Shown here: in pieces, positions 16,510 through 26,102 of the stretch
Layout: each line of letters begins with the position of its first letter
How positions within the stretch are numbered: the first letter of the stretch is position 1
Assembly (NCBI GenBank): GCA_005798335.1
Contig: SYJV01000556.1
Coordinates: forward strand, 1-59,712
Length of the DNA: 59,712 bases
Direction: 5' to 3'
DNA from: Planctomycetaceae bacterium
Lineage (GTDB): Bacteria; Planctomycetota; Planctomycetia; Pirellulales; Pirellulaceae
The notes under the pieces: model-generated
Told to the model about the DNA's origin: nothing
Database searches by the model: none
What the model saw: only the letters and a program-made list of their open reading frames with translations
Position numbers and translations under genes: made by a program

Positions 16510-18864
16510 ATGCGAATCCTACCCTGGTCCATGCTGACCTTGCTTTTGTTAGCTCAATTTATTTCGGCCCAAACCACACCGCACAGTTCAGAGGGGCTGG
16601 AATTCTTCGAACAAAAAGTTCGACCACTCTTGTTGCAGCGATGTTTTTCGTGCCACTCGCAACAATCCGGCAAGATCAAGGGTGGGCTGAAACTAGATTC
16701 CAGGGAATCGGTTTTGGCTGGGGGAGACAATGGTCCCGCTGCAGTGCCGGGAGATCTCGGCGCTAGCCTACTGGTCGATGCAATTAGATATGGTGAATCG
16801 TCGTTTCAGATGCCTCCGGACGGCAAATTGACTGACCGAGAGATTGCGATCTTCGAAGAATGGGTTCGCCGTGGCTTGCCGTTCACACCTCGGCAAAAAG
16901 TCGATTCCTCGAAGCGCACGATCGATATCCACGCTGGACGAATGCACTGGGCTTTTCTTCCTCTGGAAAACGTAGCGTTACCGTCTGTTCAGATGCATTC
17001 CTGGCCTCAGCGGCGCATCGACTACTTCGTGCTCGCGGCGCAGCAACAGCGCCAACTCGGCCCGGCACCGCCTGCCGCACGAGCCACGTTGCTCAGGCGA
17101 GCCAAGTTAGACTTATTGGGATTGCCGCCAACTGCGGAAGAAATTGACGAGTTTCTCGCGGACCGATCGCCGGATGCTTTCAGCCAGCGAATTGATATGT
17201 GGCTTGGTTCGGCTCATTACGGCCAGCGCTGGGGAAGATTTTGGCTGGACCTGGTCCGTTATTGTGATGTTCCCGAAGTTTGGTCGGAAGTCAAAGCCAG
17301 TTCGCATCATTATCGCGACTGGGTCATCCGAGCGGTCAACGACGACGTTGATTATGTTCGTTTTGTACGCATGCAGTTGGCGGCTGATCACGTGCCGGAT
17401 GCAGCACCTCAAGATCGTGCCGCGCTGGGATTTCTTGGTTTGAGCCCATCCTATTGGAAAGAACTACAATTGCCGGTCGAGATCATTAAATCGATCGTGT
17501 CGGACGAATACGAAGAGCGTGTGCATACGTTTTCTAGTACTTTTCTTGGATTGAATGTGGCCTGTGCTCGTTGCCACGATCACAAATTCGATCCGATTTC
17601 CGCAGAGGACTATTACGCGCTAGCGGGTGTCTTTGCCAACACGCGTCTTGCGGATCGAGCGATGATTCCAGGCGTTGATGATGCCGCGATCCTGGCAGCG
17701 CGCAGTCAGGTTGCCAATTTGGAAACTGAACTGAAAAAATTAACAGCCACAGCCTCCAAAAAGAAAGCCGAGAAGAATGAAAAAGACAAACAACCCGATT
17801 CGGAAACCAACCAGAAAATTGCCGAATTGCAGCAGCAAATTGCCAAACACAAATTGACACTAGGCTACGATGCGCCGATGACACCCGGTGCCCGCGATGC
17901 GAATTTGACAGTGCTGAACGCTGAGGGTACTCACGGAAGCCGGATCGTTTACCGCGACCAGCTTCAAGATATGTCCGTTGAAATCCGTGGCAATCCCAAC
18001 AAGCTGGGCGCTGCGGTACCGCGACGGTTTATTGCGGTGCTGTCGCGGGAAACGCCGCCTTTATTTTCGCAAGGTAGCGGACGTTTGGAGCTGGCCGATA
18101 GCCTGTTTTCCCAGTCCCCGGCACTAGTGGCTCGAGTCTTTGTCAATCGCGTATGGAAACTCCATTTTGGTGTGGGCATCGTCGACAGTCCCAGTGACTT
18201 TGGAGCGCAAGGCGATCGACCAACTCACCCGGAATTGCTGAATGATCTCGCCGCGCGATTTGTGTCCAACGGCTGGTCGCTGAAGTGGCTGCATCGCGAA
18301 ATCATGCTATCAGCGACCTATCAACAATCCAGTGGTCCAGGTTCCTCAGCCGATTCGGACTACCGTTACTACTCTCATTTCAAACGTCGGCCTTTGGACG
18401 TCGAAGCTTGGCGAGATTCGATTTTGATGGTGGCTGGAATTCTGGACAATCGCATCGGCGGACAGCCAACGGAGTTGCACGAACCGGCCAACCGCATGCG
18501 AACTGTCTACGGCACGGTGCGGCGGCGTGAATTGACCGACATGCTACGATTGTATGATTTTCCCGATCCAATAACTCACAGCCCCAATCGCGTGCCGACG
18601 ATTACACCATTGCAGCAACTGTTCACGCTCAATAGTCCATTCATGTATGCAGCGTCGGTTGCGATTGTAGACCGGTTACATGCCAAGGTGGGCAATGACG
18701 ATCAGCAACGCGTCGAACTGGCGTATGAATGGGTATTGGGGCGTAGGCCGCTCGAGCGCGAGCGCTTCCTGGCTCTTCAGTACGTGCGAGGTGGTGACGC
18801 TGGTGTATGGCATGAATTTGCGCAAGTGCTATTGGGCGGTAATGAATTGATGTTTGTGGATTGA
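16510..18864 (+). CDS. Cytochrome c-DUF1549-DUF1553 protein (planctomycete type)
   Basis: Exported 784-residue protein. A signal peptide (cleavage near SAQ) precedes a planctomycete cytochrome c domain with one heme motif, CFSCH at 45-49, and a distal MPPDGKLT loop that can supply the methionine ligand. DUF1549 covers roughly 160-370, including the conserved CARCHDHKFDPI, a second CxxCH-like pattern. A charged coiled coil (about 405-455) leads to DUF1553, which includes RVFVNRVWKLHFG and FDFPDP-like DFPDPITH. Start ATG with GAGAGGA upstream. It is followed after seven bases by a DUF1501 gene, the usual partner. The pair is thought to act in periplasmic breakdown of complex organics, but no reaction is proven. 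Confidence 0.92.
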   Translation: MRILPWSMLTLLLLAQFISAQTTPHSSEGLEFFEQKVRPLLLQRCFSCHSQQSGKIKGGLKLDSRESVLAGGDNGPAAVPGDLGASLLVDAIRYGESSFQMPPDGKLTDREIAIFEEWVRRGLPFTPRQKVDSSKRTIDIHAGRMHWAFLPLENVALPSVQMHSWPQRRIDYFVLAAQQQRQLGPAPPAARATLLRRAKLDLLGLPPTAEEIDEFLADRSPDAFSQRIDMWLGSAHYGQRWGRFWLDLVRYCDVPEVWSEVKASSHHYRDWVIRAVNDDVDYVRFVRMQLAADHVPDAAPQDRAALGFLGLSPSYWKELQLPVEIIKSIVSDEYEERVHTFSSTFLGLNVACARCHDHKFDPISAEDYYALAGVFANTRLADRAMIPGVDDAAILAARSQVANLETELKKLTATASKKKAEKNEKDKQPDSETNQKIAELQQQIAKHKLTLGYDAPMTPGARDANLTVLNAEGTHGSRIVYRDQLQDMSVEIRGNPNKLGAAVPRRFIAVLSRETPPLFSQGSGRLELADSLFSQSPALVARVFVNRVWKLHFGVGIVDSPSDFGAQGDRPTHPELLNDLAARFVSNGWSLKWLHREIMLSATYQQSSGPGSSADSDYRYYSHFKRRPLDVEAWRDSILMVAGILDNRIGGQPTELHEPANRMRTVYGTVRRRELTDMLRLYDFPDPITHSPNRVPTITPLQQLFTLNSPFMYAASVAIVDRLHAKVGNDDQQRVELAYEWVLGRRPLERERFLALQYVRGGDAGVWHEFAQVLLGGNELMFVD

Positions 18865-18871
18865 TCAAACC

Positions 18872-20236
18872 ATGATGAATGATTCGTATTTCACTCGGCG
18901 ACAGGTATTCCAGACTCTGGGTGGCGGTATCGGCACATTGGCGCTGGCCGACATGCTAGGCGCGGTTGCGCCGCAGCAGCGCGGACCACATTTCGCCCCC
19001 AAGGCCAAGAGGATCATCCACTTGTTCATGAACGGTGGTCCGTTTCACGGTGATCTTTTCGATTACAAGCCTGATCTAAATAAATACGCTGGTCAGAAAC
19101 CAGCGGGAGCCGACCTCCGCACCGAACGTCCGACTGGCGCGCTGATGGCCGTGCCGTTCAAGTTTTCTAAACACGGCAACAGCGGGTTGGAAATCAGCGA
19201 ACTGTTGCCACAAACGGCTCGCTGCGCCGATGACCTTTGCGTATTGAAGTCTCTTTACACCGACAATCCGAATCATGGTCCAGCTCTGTTCATGATGAAC
19301 AATGGAACGCTGACGCCCAACCGGCCAACACTGGGCGCTTGGTTGTCGTATGGTCTTGGCAGCGAGAACGAAAATCTACCGGGCTTTGTGGTGTGTTGCC
19401 CAGGCCGTCCAGTTCGTTTCGCAGAACTCTGGTCAAGCGCATTCTTGCCAGCGGAACATCAGGGAACGTTTGTGAATCACACAAATCTCGATCCCAAGAA
19501 AATGATCCCATACCTGACCAATCCTCAGATCGGGTCGGATGCCCAGCGAAGGCAATTGATGCTTATGCGCGAACTGAATTTGGAGCACCAATCGCAACGC
19601 TTGGGTGATCCGAATTTGGAAGCGCGCATTCGCTCGATGGAAACTGCGTACCGCATGCAAATCGAAGCATCGGATGCGTTCGATATTCAGCGCGAACCCG
19701 AGCATGTGCGAGATTGGTACGGGCGCGGGCATTTCGCCAACGGTTGCTTGCTGGCCAGGCGATTGGCCGAACGCGGTGTTCGATTTGTGCAGATTTACTA
19801 CGGGAATGGCCAGCCGTGGGACACGCATTCCAACCATACCGCATCCACTCGCAAACTGTGCTTGGATATCGATCAACCCATCGCCGCGCTACTGCAAGAT
19901 CTCAAACAGCGCGGAATGCTCGACGACACGCTCGTCATCTGGGGTGGCGAATTTGGACGCACTCCCACGACAGAAAATGCCGACGGCCGCGATCACAATC
20001 CATGGGGATTTTGCATGTGGATGGCTGGGGGTGGCGTGCGAGGTGGTATGTCCTACGGCGAGACAGACCAGTTCGGTTTTCGAGCCATGGTTGATAAGGT
20101 TCACATTCACGACCTACATGCAACGATCTTGCACTTGATGGGCTTCGATCACGAGCAACTAGTCTATCGGCACGCTGGTCGCGATTTTCGATTGACCGAC
20201 ATCGCAGGCCAAGTCGTGCACAAGATCATTGCATAA
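18872..20236 (+). CDS. DUF1501 protein
   Basis: A 454-residue exported protein of the DUF1501 family (sulfatase/alkaline-phosphatase-like fold). It has a twin-arginine-like leader TRRQVFQTLGGGIGTL. Family landmarks include HLFMNGGP near the start, GWDTH-type QPWDTHSNH, DLKQRGMLDDTLVIWGGEFGRTP and DGRDHNPWGF. An in-frame TTG at 18854 overlaps the upstream gene; ATG 18872 or 18875 is more likely. It lies seven bases after the DUF1549/1553 gene, and the two form the standard pair. A cluster of hairpins follows its stop. Confidence 0.92.
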   Translation: MMNDSYFTRRQVFQTLGGGIGTLALADMLGAVAPQQRGPHFAPKAKRIIHLFMNGGPFHGDLFDYKPDLNKYAGQKPAGADLRTERPTGALMAVPFKFSKHGNSGLEISELLPQTARCADDLCVLKSLYTDNPNHGPALFMMNNGTLTPNRPTLGAWLSYGLGSENENLPGFVVCCPGRPVRFAELWSSAFLPAEHQGTFVNHTNLDPKKMIPYLTNPQIGSDAQRRQLMLMRELNLEHQSQRLGDPNLEARIRSMETAYRMQIEASDAFDIQREPEHVRDWYGRGHFANGCLLARRLAERGVRFVQIYYGNGQPWDTHSNHTASTRKLCLDIDQPIAALLQDLKQRGMLDDTLVIWGGEFGRTPTTENADGRDHNPWGFCMWMAGGGVRGGMSYGETDQFGFRAMVDKVHIHDLHATILHLMGFDHEQLVYRHAGRDFRLTDIAGQVVHKIIA

Positions 20237-20241
20237 GAGTA

Positions 20242-20359
20242 GAGCAATTGTCCTCAATTGCTCCAAAAACTGCACTTTAGGACTGTTCCCCTAAAGTGCA
20301 GTCCAAAAACACTCAGCTCCACAAACACTCTGCTTGGGGAACGATTGAGGACAATCGTT
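20242..20359. repeat. Three adjacent hairpins, probable terminator region
   Basis: Left: GAGCAATTG-TCCT-CAATTGCTC at 20242-20263, a perfect 9-bp stem. Middle: ACTGCACTTTAGG at 20269-20281 pairing with CCTAAAGTGCAGT at 20290-20302. Right: AACGATTG-AGGA-CAATCGTT at 20340-20359, a perfect 8-bp stem followed by TTT. The left and right hairpins are also imperfect inverses of each other, so the whole region can fold as a larger nested structure. It sits between the convergent DUF1501 and MFS genes. The right hairpin recurs, inverted, at 41698. Confidence 0.75.
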
Positions 20360-20446
20360 TTACTCTCACGCCCTACGAGCGAATTCACTCAACTGCCTCG
20401 ATAATCAGACACGCGACCTAAGCAATCGCGAGATTAGTGAAACCAG

Positions 20447-21682
20447 CTAAGACCCGCGATCTCGAACTGCCAGCAACATCAGCGATGCAGCAAATGCCAG
20501 GCAGGCGCTGGTACCGAAGGCAGCCAATCCACCCGCTTGATCGTACAACATTCCAAACAGCAAACTTGCTGGAAGCGTACCCATACCAATCGTGGCGTGA
20601 TACCAGCCAAATGCTAGACCACGACGCTCGCTACCCACTAAGTCAACCACTAGCACTTTCTCCGCCGATTCGGTGCAAGCGTAGAAAATCCCATATCCCA
20701 GGAACAACGCCCAAGCATGCCATGCCGAATCGGCAAAAGCAAACAGCAGATAAACTAGTGAATAGATGCCCCAACCGACGACGATCAAAGCTCGGGGACC
20801 AACTCGTTCGACCTGCGGACCGATCAACCAGTTTCCCACGCACTTGACCACGTGAAACACACTCCAAAGTACCGGCAACCAAAAAATCGGAACGCCGAGT
20901 TCACCTGCGCGAACCAGCAGAAACGCATCGCTCGAGTTCCCCAGCGTGAAGACCAACAACGACAGCAGATATAGGCGAAATCGTCCATCGAATGGCGCGA
21001 GGGTAAGCCGCGGTGCCGGTTCGATCGCCTTGCTCGTTTGGTGATGCGGATCTCGCAATCCTGATGCCAACATCGCCAGCAGTGCCAAACCAGGGATCAG
21101 CGTCAATGCGAACAACCAACGATACTGGCCAGGAAAGATAATCAAGAACAAAGTGGCCAGCAATGGACCAAGAGTTGCCCCAGCATGGTCCATGGCGCGA
21201 TTGAATCCAAAAGCGCGACCTCGCTGGCTTGGCAAAGTAGAGTCCGCAATCAATGCATCGCGAGGAGCCGAGCGAACTCCTTTTCCAAACCGATCAAACA
21301 GTCGAGCCAATCCCACTTGCCAGGTAGCACTCATTAGCGCCATCGCCGGGCGAACGAACGAGGTTATCGCGTAGCCGAACAGAATAAACCGGCGACGCGA
21401 CCCAAGTCGATCCGACCAATGCCCAGCCAATAATTTCAGGAGACTCGCCAGCGAGTCGGCTGCTCCCTCAATAATGCCTAATGACATGCGACTGCCATGC
21501 AACACCGTCATAACAAAGTGTGGCAACAGTGGATACGCCATCTCGCTGGCTATATCATTCAGCAAACTTGCAAATCCCAGCAGCTTCACATTGCGAGGCA
21601 GTTTGCGTAAATTCGCCGGAGATTCTTCGCTAGGTGATTCTGTCACTGGTTGGGAAAATCCTGCAGTGTCCCGTAGAGACAA
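20447..21682 (-). CDS. MFS transporter
   Basis: Integral membrane transporter of the major facilitator superfamily, 411 residues with about twelve hydrophobic spans. The loop 2-3 motif is recognisable as GHWSDRLGSRRRFILFGY, and RFGKGVRSAPRDALIADS follows in the next part, a segment seen in the group with many planctomycete and proteobacterial uncharacterised MFS proteins. The substrate is unknown. The start is uncertain: TTG 21682 is the longest, GTG 21646 is an alternative. It lies 41 bases downstream of the glycoside hydrolase gene on the same strand, so it may import or export that enzyme's product. Confidence 0.86.
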   Translation of the reverse strand: MSLRDTAGFSQPVTESPSEESPANLRKLPRNVKLLGFASLLNDIASEMAYPLLPHFVMTVLHGSRMSLGIIEGAADSLASLLKLLAGHWSDRLGSRRRFILFGYAITSFVRPAMALMSATWQVGLARLFDRFGKGVRSAPRDALIADSTLPSQRGRAFGFNRAMDHAGATLGPLLATLFLIIFPGQYRWLFALTLIPGLALLAMLASGLRDPHHQTSKAIEPAPRLTLAPFDGRFRLYLLSLLVFTLGNSSDAFLLVRAGELGVPIFWLPVLWSVFHVVKCVGNWLIGPQVERVGPRALIVVGWGIYSLVYLLFAFADSAWHAWALFLGYGIFYACTESAEKVLVVDLVGSERRGLAFGWYHATIGMGTLPASLLFGMLYDQAGGLAAFGTSACLAFAASLMLLAVRDRGS

Positions 21683-21723
21683 GCTGTTGGTAGAGTACTT
21701 ACTGCAGTAGTGTTAACCATTGA

Positions 21724-23427
21724 TTATCGCTGCCGCAGCAGGGCCACGATATCGGCGCCTGACCAGGGAGCAGTGAGTTCTTGCCGAGCGCCGCCAAAGA
21801 TTTTGCCGCCGTCTTGCGTTTGACCATCTTCGGCTCGATACCATTCCAAGTTGAATTGTCCGGTTGCTAGTCGAAGGTCGAGGCGCATGCGGACGGTTCG
21901 GGTGGAGTTGACATTCGCCGCTCGCTCGTTGCCGTCGGCATTGGGATGGTATATCAGGAATTCGTCCATGTGGCGCCGCATCAGCTTTGGCGCATCAGCA
22001 TCGTTCTGCCCATTCAGGTCTTCAACCAGCGCATGATCAGGTTCGAACTCTCCCAAATCGACCGATCGCTGCTGAAAGAAGTCACGGATAAAACGTACTG
22101 AATCAAGTCCGGCAAGCAGTTGGCGGAAAGTGTTTTCGGGACGCCGATTATAGATGGCTGGTCGCGCACCGGATTCGCTGTAGGGGTGCACTGTCCACCA
22201 TCGACCTCCGTAATTCGTCGACCCACCGGAAAGCAACCATGCCCAAAACAGTCGCCGCTGCCAATAACGCATATGCAGTGGGTCCAGATTTACTCGGTCC
22301 TGTTCGTAGCGATCCTCGCCGAGGAATACGGGCTTGTTCAAGTCATGGTAGACCGCGTACTGCTGTGCTCCAAGGTCGTGGGCATGTTCGATATGCACGT
22401 ACGTTGCCCAGTCTTCTTTGCCGAAGTAGAACGGCAGGCGACGCGCGTGACCGGTCGATCGCGGATGCTGCCACGGATCATACTGCTGAAGATAACGACC
22501 GACCTCCCGGGCCATGGCGTTGCTGTTTGGGTGTTTTTCGCTGTAGTGGGCATCGTTCGTTCCCAACCAGAAAAGCTGCGGAAACGCTGCGAAACGCGCG
22601 ACCAAATTGCGCAGCAATCGCTCGCGCTGCTTGGCGGTTAGCGCCGTCCAGAATCGATCGTCTTGAGCGTATCCTTCCAGCGGGAACATGATCAACTGAA
22701 CCGCAATGTCTGGATACTCGTCCAACAACCAGCGCAAGCGGCGGTCAGCAGACTTGAGATTAGCGAGCTGCAATCGATCAAAGGTAGCGTCTTCGAAATA
22801 CCAGTCCTTCCATTGTTGATTCGATTCCGTAAATCCTCCTTTTTGACTCGCCAGAAAACAGCGGATCGATGTAATCCCGCGCGCGGTATCATCGCGCATG
22901 TATCGGGCTACATCATCTTCTGAGACAGGAGTTCCGTTGCCATCTTGGCGACATAGCAAGAAATAAGCCGTATCGTTGATGTTCAGAAACCAGCGTCCGT
23001 CTTCGGTGATCCACTGCCGCGCATTTTGCGGATGCGGCAGCAAACGTCCTCGCAAGTGGGAGGCTGCAACGTTGAAGGTCCCGTTCTGCCCATTCAACCT
23101 CCGATCCGTAGCGCTTGTTGCCGACCATGTCCATTGGCCAATTTCACTGGCGTAGATTCTTGCTCGCCAAGTACCGTCGCCATCAAAAAACGTATGGACT
23201 GTTTTCGCGAATTGGGCTCCCGACGGTGGTGTAAAGGTGACGGAGGAAATCGTATCAAACGGATTGGCCACGTTGCTTTCGCCCATCAGCACGATCTCAT
23301 GCACGCCAAATTTCACTGCCCGATTTTGGCCTTCGGAAAAGTTGGCTGAGAGTGCGATCGACGCGGAATGAATAGCGGCATAAACAACGATCAGATAGGT
23401 TACCATTACAACATGTCGGCGATTCAT
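21724..23427 (-). CDS. DUF5060/DUF4038-type glycoside hydrolase
   Basis: Exported 567-residue protein. A signal peptide (about 1-28) is followed by a beta-sandwich DUF5060-like region (FTPPSGAQFAKTVHTFFDGD, WRARIYASEIGQWTWSA) and a TIM-barrel DUF4038/apiosidase-like region (WFLNINDTAYFLL, YMRDDTARGITSIRCF, LFWLGTNDAHYSE, NKPVFLGEDRYEQDR). The acid residues in GTNDAHYSE and LGEDRYE are candidates for catalysis. Longer in-frame translation runs back into the repeat at 23567 and is not credible; ATG 23427 has AAGGTG upstream. It probably cleaves a plant or algal polysaccharide. The MFS gene follows. Confidence 0.83.
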   Translation of the reverse strand: MNRRHVVMVTYLIVVYAAIHSASIALSANFSEGQNRAVKFGVHEIVLMGESNVANPFDTISSVTFTPPSGAQFAKTVHTFFDGDGTWRARIYASEIGQWTWSATSATDRRLNGQNGTFNVAASHLRGRLLPHPQNARQWITEDGRWFLNINDTAYFLLCRQDGNGTPVSEDDVARYMRDDTARGITSIRCFLASQKGGFTESNQQWKDWYFEDATFDRLQLANLKSADRRLRWLLDEYPDIAVQLIMFPLEGYAQDDRFWTALTAKQRERLLRNLVARFAAFPQLFWLGTNDAHYSEKHPNSNAMAREVGRYLQQYDPWQHPRSTGHARRLPFYFGKEDWATYVHIEHAHDLGAQQYAVYHDLNKPVFLGEDRYEQDRVNLDPLHMRYWQRRLFWAWLLSGGSTNYGGRWWTVHPYSESGARPAIYNRRPENTFRQLLAGLDSVRFIRDFFQQRSVDLGEFEPDHALVEDLNGQNDADAPKLMRRHMDEFLIYHPNADGNERAANVNSTRTVRMRLDLRLATGQFNLEWYRAEDGQTQDGGKIFGGARQELTAPWSGADIVALLRQR

Positions 23428-23566
23428 AACTGCACCTTGATGACTCAACGCTGGCCAGTGACGGCCGGATCTCATGCCGGCTAACTCTCGACGGACGATC
23501 GTAATCTGCAAGCACTCGATTGCAAATAACGGTCGCCAACGTACACTGTTGTCGCAAGAATTCTGG

Positions 23567-23700
23567 TTAGGCGAGCGGCAGATGGGAATTAACCAATACA
23601 AGCCCGACGCGCCAGCGAGTGAGAGCCTGGATTGACGCGGCTTGACGCACTCGCTTGCGCGTCGGGCTTGTATTGGTTAATTCCCCACCCCTTGCCTTAG
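23567..23700 (+). repeat. Inverted-repeat element, copy 4 (symmetric type)
   Basis: The left arm begins TTAGGCGAGCGGCAGATGGG and the right arm ends CACCCCTTGCCTTAG, so the right terminus has decayed. Inside, GGGAATTAACCAATAC pairs with GTATTGGTTAATTCCC and GACGCGCCAGCG with the near-complementary CGCTTGCGCGTC. Compared with copy 2, both sides changed together at several pairs. It lies in the divergent spacer between the glycoside hydrolase and DUF2760 genes; the rest of 23428-23731 shows only the two leaders. Confidence 0.88.
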
Positions 23701-23731
23701 TGAATGATAACCGATGTACGAGGTTGTTGGC

Positions 23732-24313
23732 ATGTCCATTGGATTGGCGTTAAAGGCGTTTGTGGCTGTTCTGTCTAGCAAAGAGACCGCCCAGCGAATT
23801 CGCCAAGTCTTTCAGGGTGGCGATTCTCCGTCGGGCTCGACCGATCCGGCAAAGTCGCTCGAACACTCCAGCGCGACTACGAGCGAGAGTGTAAAACCAG
23901 CCGTGGTTGCTTTTCAATCGTCGCGCAGCGACGCGTTGACACTGCTGAGTACATTGCAGCGCGAAGCTCGATTTCTTGACTTGGTCGGTGAGTCGCTCGA
24001 CAGTTACGATGATGCTCAAGTGGGCGCTGCGGCGCGCGAGGTGATTCGCGACTGCCGCAAGTCGCTCGACCGCATGTTCGCAATCTCGTCACTGGACGAC
24101 CGTGAGGAAGGAACGACGTGCAAAGCCGAGGACACGTGCGCACTGCGAACTAGAATCATCGGCAATAATTCGGGAACCAACAATTCCGGAGTCATTGTGC
24201 ATCGTGGTTGGAAAGCGTCGCAATGCGCGGTGCCCGTGTGGACAGGAGCTGGCGAGGATCAATTGGTTCTCGCCCCAGTTGAGATCGAAGTTGGCAGTCA
24301 TGCAAATCGCTAA
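23732..24313 (+). CDS. DUF2760 protein of an Hsp70 cluster
   Basis: A 193-residue DUF2760 family protein. The N-terminus MSIGLALKAFVAVLSSKETAQRI is a possible amphipathic or membrane-associated helix; the middle is a low-complexity linker; and the conserved half runs from SDALTLLSTLQREARFLDLV through DDAQVGAAAREVIRDCR to IGNNSGTNNSGVIVHRGW. ATG 23714 is in frame but 23732 has GAGG eight bases upstream and gives the family start. The family is typically encoded directly before Hsp70-type genes, as here. Its biochemical role is unknown; a cofactor of the Hsp70 pair is the simplest guess. Confidence 0.83.
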   Translation: MSIGLALKAFVAVLSSKETAQRIRQVFQGGDSPSGSTDPAKSLEHSSATTSESVKPAVVAFQSSRSDALTLLSTLQREARFLDLVGESLDSYDDAQVGAAAREVIRDCRKSLDRMFAISSLDDREEGTTCKAEDTCALRTRIIGNNSGTNNSGVIVHRGWKASQCAVPVWTGAGEDQLVLAPVEIEVGSHANR

Positions 24314-26093
24314 GTACAGTATCGGTATCGACCTGGGGACTACCAATACTCTATTGGCCTTCGCTGAAATGCGCGTGGACCAACCTCGCGTTGATGTGTT
24401 GTCCATTCCGCAAGTTGTCGCGCCTGGTCAGATCGAATCGCTGGAGTCGCTCCCCAGTTTTGTTTATCTTCCTAGCGACTCGGATATTTCGGGCGGCATG
24501 CTTGCCATGCCTGGACGCACTGCCAAAGAACCAGTCGTGGGCAGTTACGCACGACAGATATCTGCGGAGCAACCCGATCGAGTTGTCGCGGCGGCGAAGA
24601 GTTGGTTATGTCACCATCAAGTTGATCGACACGCGGCGATTCTACCGTGGAACGCGTCCAAAGAAGTCGCGAAGATTTCGCCTGTCGAAGCGTCCCGCTT
24701 GATTTTGCAACATGTGGTAGCGGCATGGTCGGCAGCGTTTCCCGCAGCGCCGCTGGCCGAGCAGTATGTGACCCTAACAGTTCCTGCGTCGTTTGATATG
24801 GCCGCGCGCGAACTGACTCGCGAGGCAGCGATTTCGGCGGGACTGCCCGAGGATTTTGTGTTACTCGAGGAACCTCAAGCTGCGGTTTACCATTGGTTGA
24901 ACCGGAAGGGCGATCTATGGCGGCGCGAACTCACTGAAGGCGATCTGCTGCTGGTCGTGGATGTGGGAGGTGGAACGACCGACTTGACGCTGGTGCGAGT
25001 CACACAGGAATCAGGCGAGCTCGTTCTGCGCCGGTTGGCGGTGGGAAATCACTTGCTGGTCGGTGGCGATAACATGGATTTGACCCTGGCTCATTTCGCG
25101 GCGACCAAGTTTGCTGAAAAAGGGACCAAGCTGAATGCTTGGCAAGCGGTATCGCTATGGCATGCGTGCCGCAAGGCCAAAGAATCTTTGCTGTCGGCTA
25201 GTGACAAGAAGACAGAATCCATTTCGGTTCTTGGACGTGGTTCGAAGTTAATCGGAGGCACCGTAACCGTTGACATCGGTCGCGACGAAGTTCATCGATT
25301 GTTGGCGGATGGATTTTTCGCGCCCTCGAGTCTCGACGATCGCCCGGCTCGTGACGCGGCCAGCGGTTTTCAAGAACTCGGCTTACCGTTCGAAGTCGAT
25401 TCTGCCATCACTCGGCACATCGCAGCATTTCTTTCGGACAACCACGAGCCGAACCAGTCCAGCGCGCTGGCTACGCATGTCTTGCTCAATGGCGGTGTCT
25501 TCAAGTCCGCGCTGCTGCGCGAAAAACTGGCGGATGTTTTGGCCAGTTGGCACACGGCGAATGAACGACCGAAGTTGCTCGGCGGTGTCGACGATTTGGA
25601 TCGCGCGGTCGCGTGTGGCGCGGCATTCTATGGTTGGTCGAAACATCACGGCGGCATTCGCATTCGCGGCGGGACCGCGCGCAGCTATTACCTTGGCGTC
25701 GAAACGGCTGGTTTGGCGATTCCAGGAATTCCTCGGCCGCTCCAAGCGCTGTGCGTGGTGCCCTTCGCCATGGAAGAAGGCACGGAACTGGATGTTCCCG
25801 GCCGCGAAGTCGGATTGGTGGTCGGCCGGCAAGTTCGCTTCCGCTTTTTTGCATCGGCCAATCGCAAGAACGATAAGGTTGGTACGACCCTGCGCGATTG
25901 GGACGAAACGGAATTGCAAGAAACCGCGCCGATGGAGTTGACGTTTTCTGCCGAAGAAACGCCCCAAGAAGGATACGTTCCAGTGAGGTTTCACAGCCGT
26001 GTTTCGGAACTAGGCGTGTTCGAACTGTGGTGCAACAGTACCAAGGACGATCAACGCTGGAAGCTCGAATTCAACGTTCGGGAAGACAGCTAG
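24300..26093 (+). CDS. Hsp70-family protein, first of pair
   Basis: A 597-residue Hsp70-like ATPase. The nucleotide-binding motifs are present: SIGIDLGTTNTLLA (8-20), DVGGGTTDLTLV and the adenosine motif VLLNGGVFKSALLRE. The region after about 470 is a short beta-type substrate domain; the classical helical lid and C-terminal EEVD are absent. An in-frame extension to 24102 overlaps DUF2760 and is rejected because the phosphate-1 motif normally lies near the N-terminus. The start overlaps the DUF2760 stop by 14 bases, indicating coupling. It is not DnaK; no DnaJ or GrpE gene lies nearby. Confidence 0.9.
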   Translation: MQIAKYSIGIDLGTTNTLLAFAEMRVDQPRVDVLSIPQVVAPGQIESLESLPSFVYLPSDSDISGGMLAMPGRTAKEPVVGSYARQISAEQPDRVVAAAKSWLCHHQVDRHAAILPWNASKEVAKISPVEASRLILQHVVAAWSAAFPAAPLAEQYVTLTVPASFDMAARELTREAAISAGLPEDFVLLEEPQAAVYHWLNRKGDLWRRELTEGDLLLVVDVGGGTTDLTLVRVTQESGELVLRRLAVGNHLLVGGDNMDLTLAHFAATKFAEKGTKLNAWQAVSLWHACRKAKESLLSASDKKTESISVLGRGSKLIGGTVTVDIGRDEVHRLLADGFFAPSSLDDRPARDAASGFQELGLPFEVDSAITRHIAAFLSDNHEPNQSSALATHVLLNGGVFKSALLREKLADVLASWHTANERPKLLGGVDDLDRAVACGAAFYGWSKHHGGIRIRGGTARSYYLGVETAGLAIPGIPRPLQALCVVPFAMEEGTELDVPGREVGLVVGRQVRFRFFASANRKNDKVGTTLRDWDETELQETAPMELTFSAEETPQEGYVPVRFHSRVSELGVFELWCNSTKDDQRWKLEFNVREDS

Positions 26094-26102
26094 CCAAGCA
26101 AC

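Noticed and set aside
23428-23601. N-terminal extension of the glycoside hydrolase into the repeat
   Set aside because: The extra residues are translated repeat sequence and precede a normal signal peptide that starts at 23427.
24102-24299. N-terminal extension of the first Hsp70 protein
   Set aside because: It overlaps the DUF2760 coding sequence in another frame, and Hsp70 proteins begin close to the phosphate-1 motif; ATG 24300 fits.
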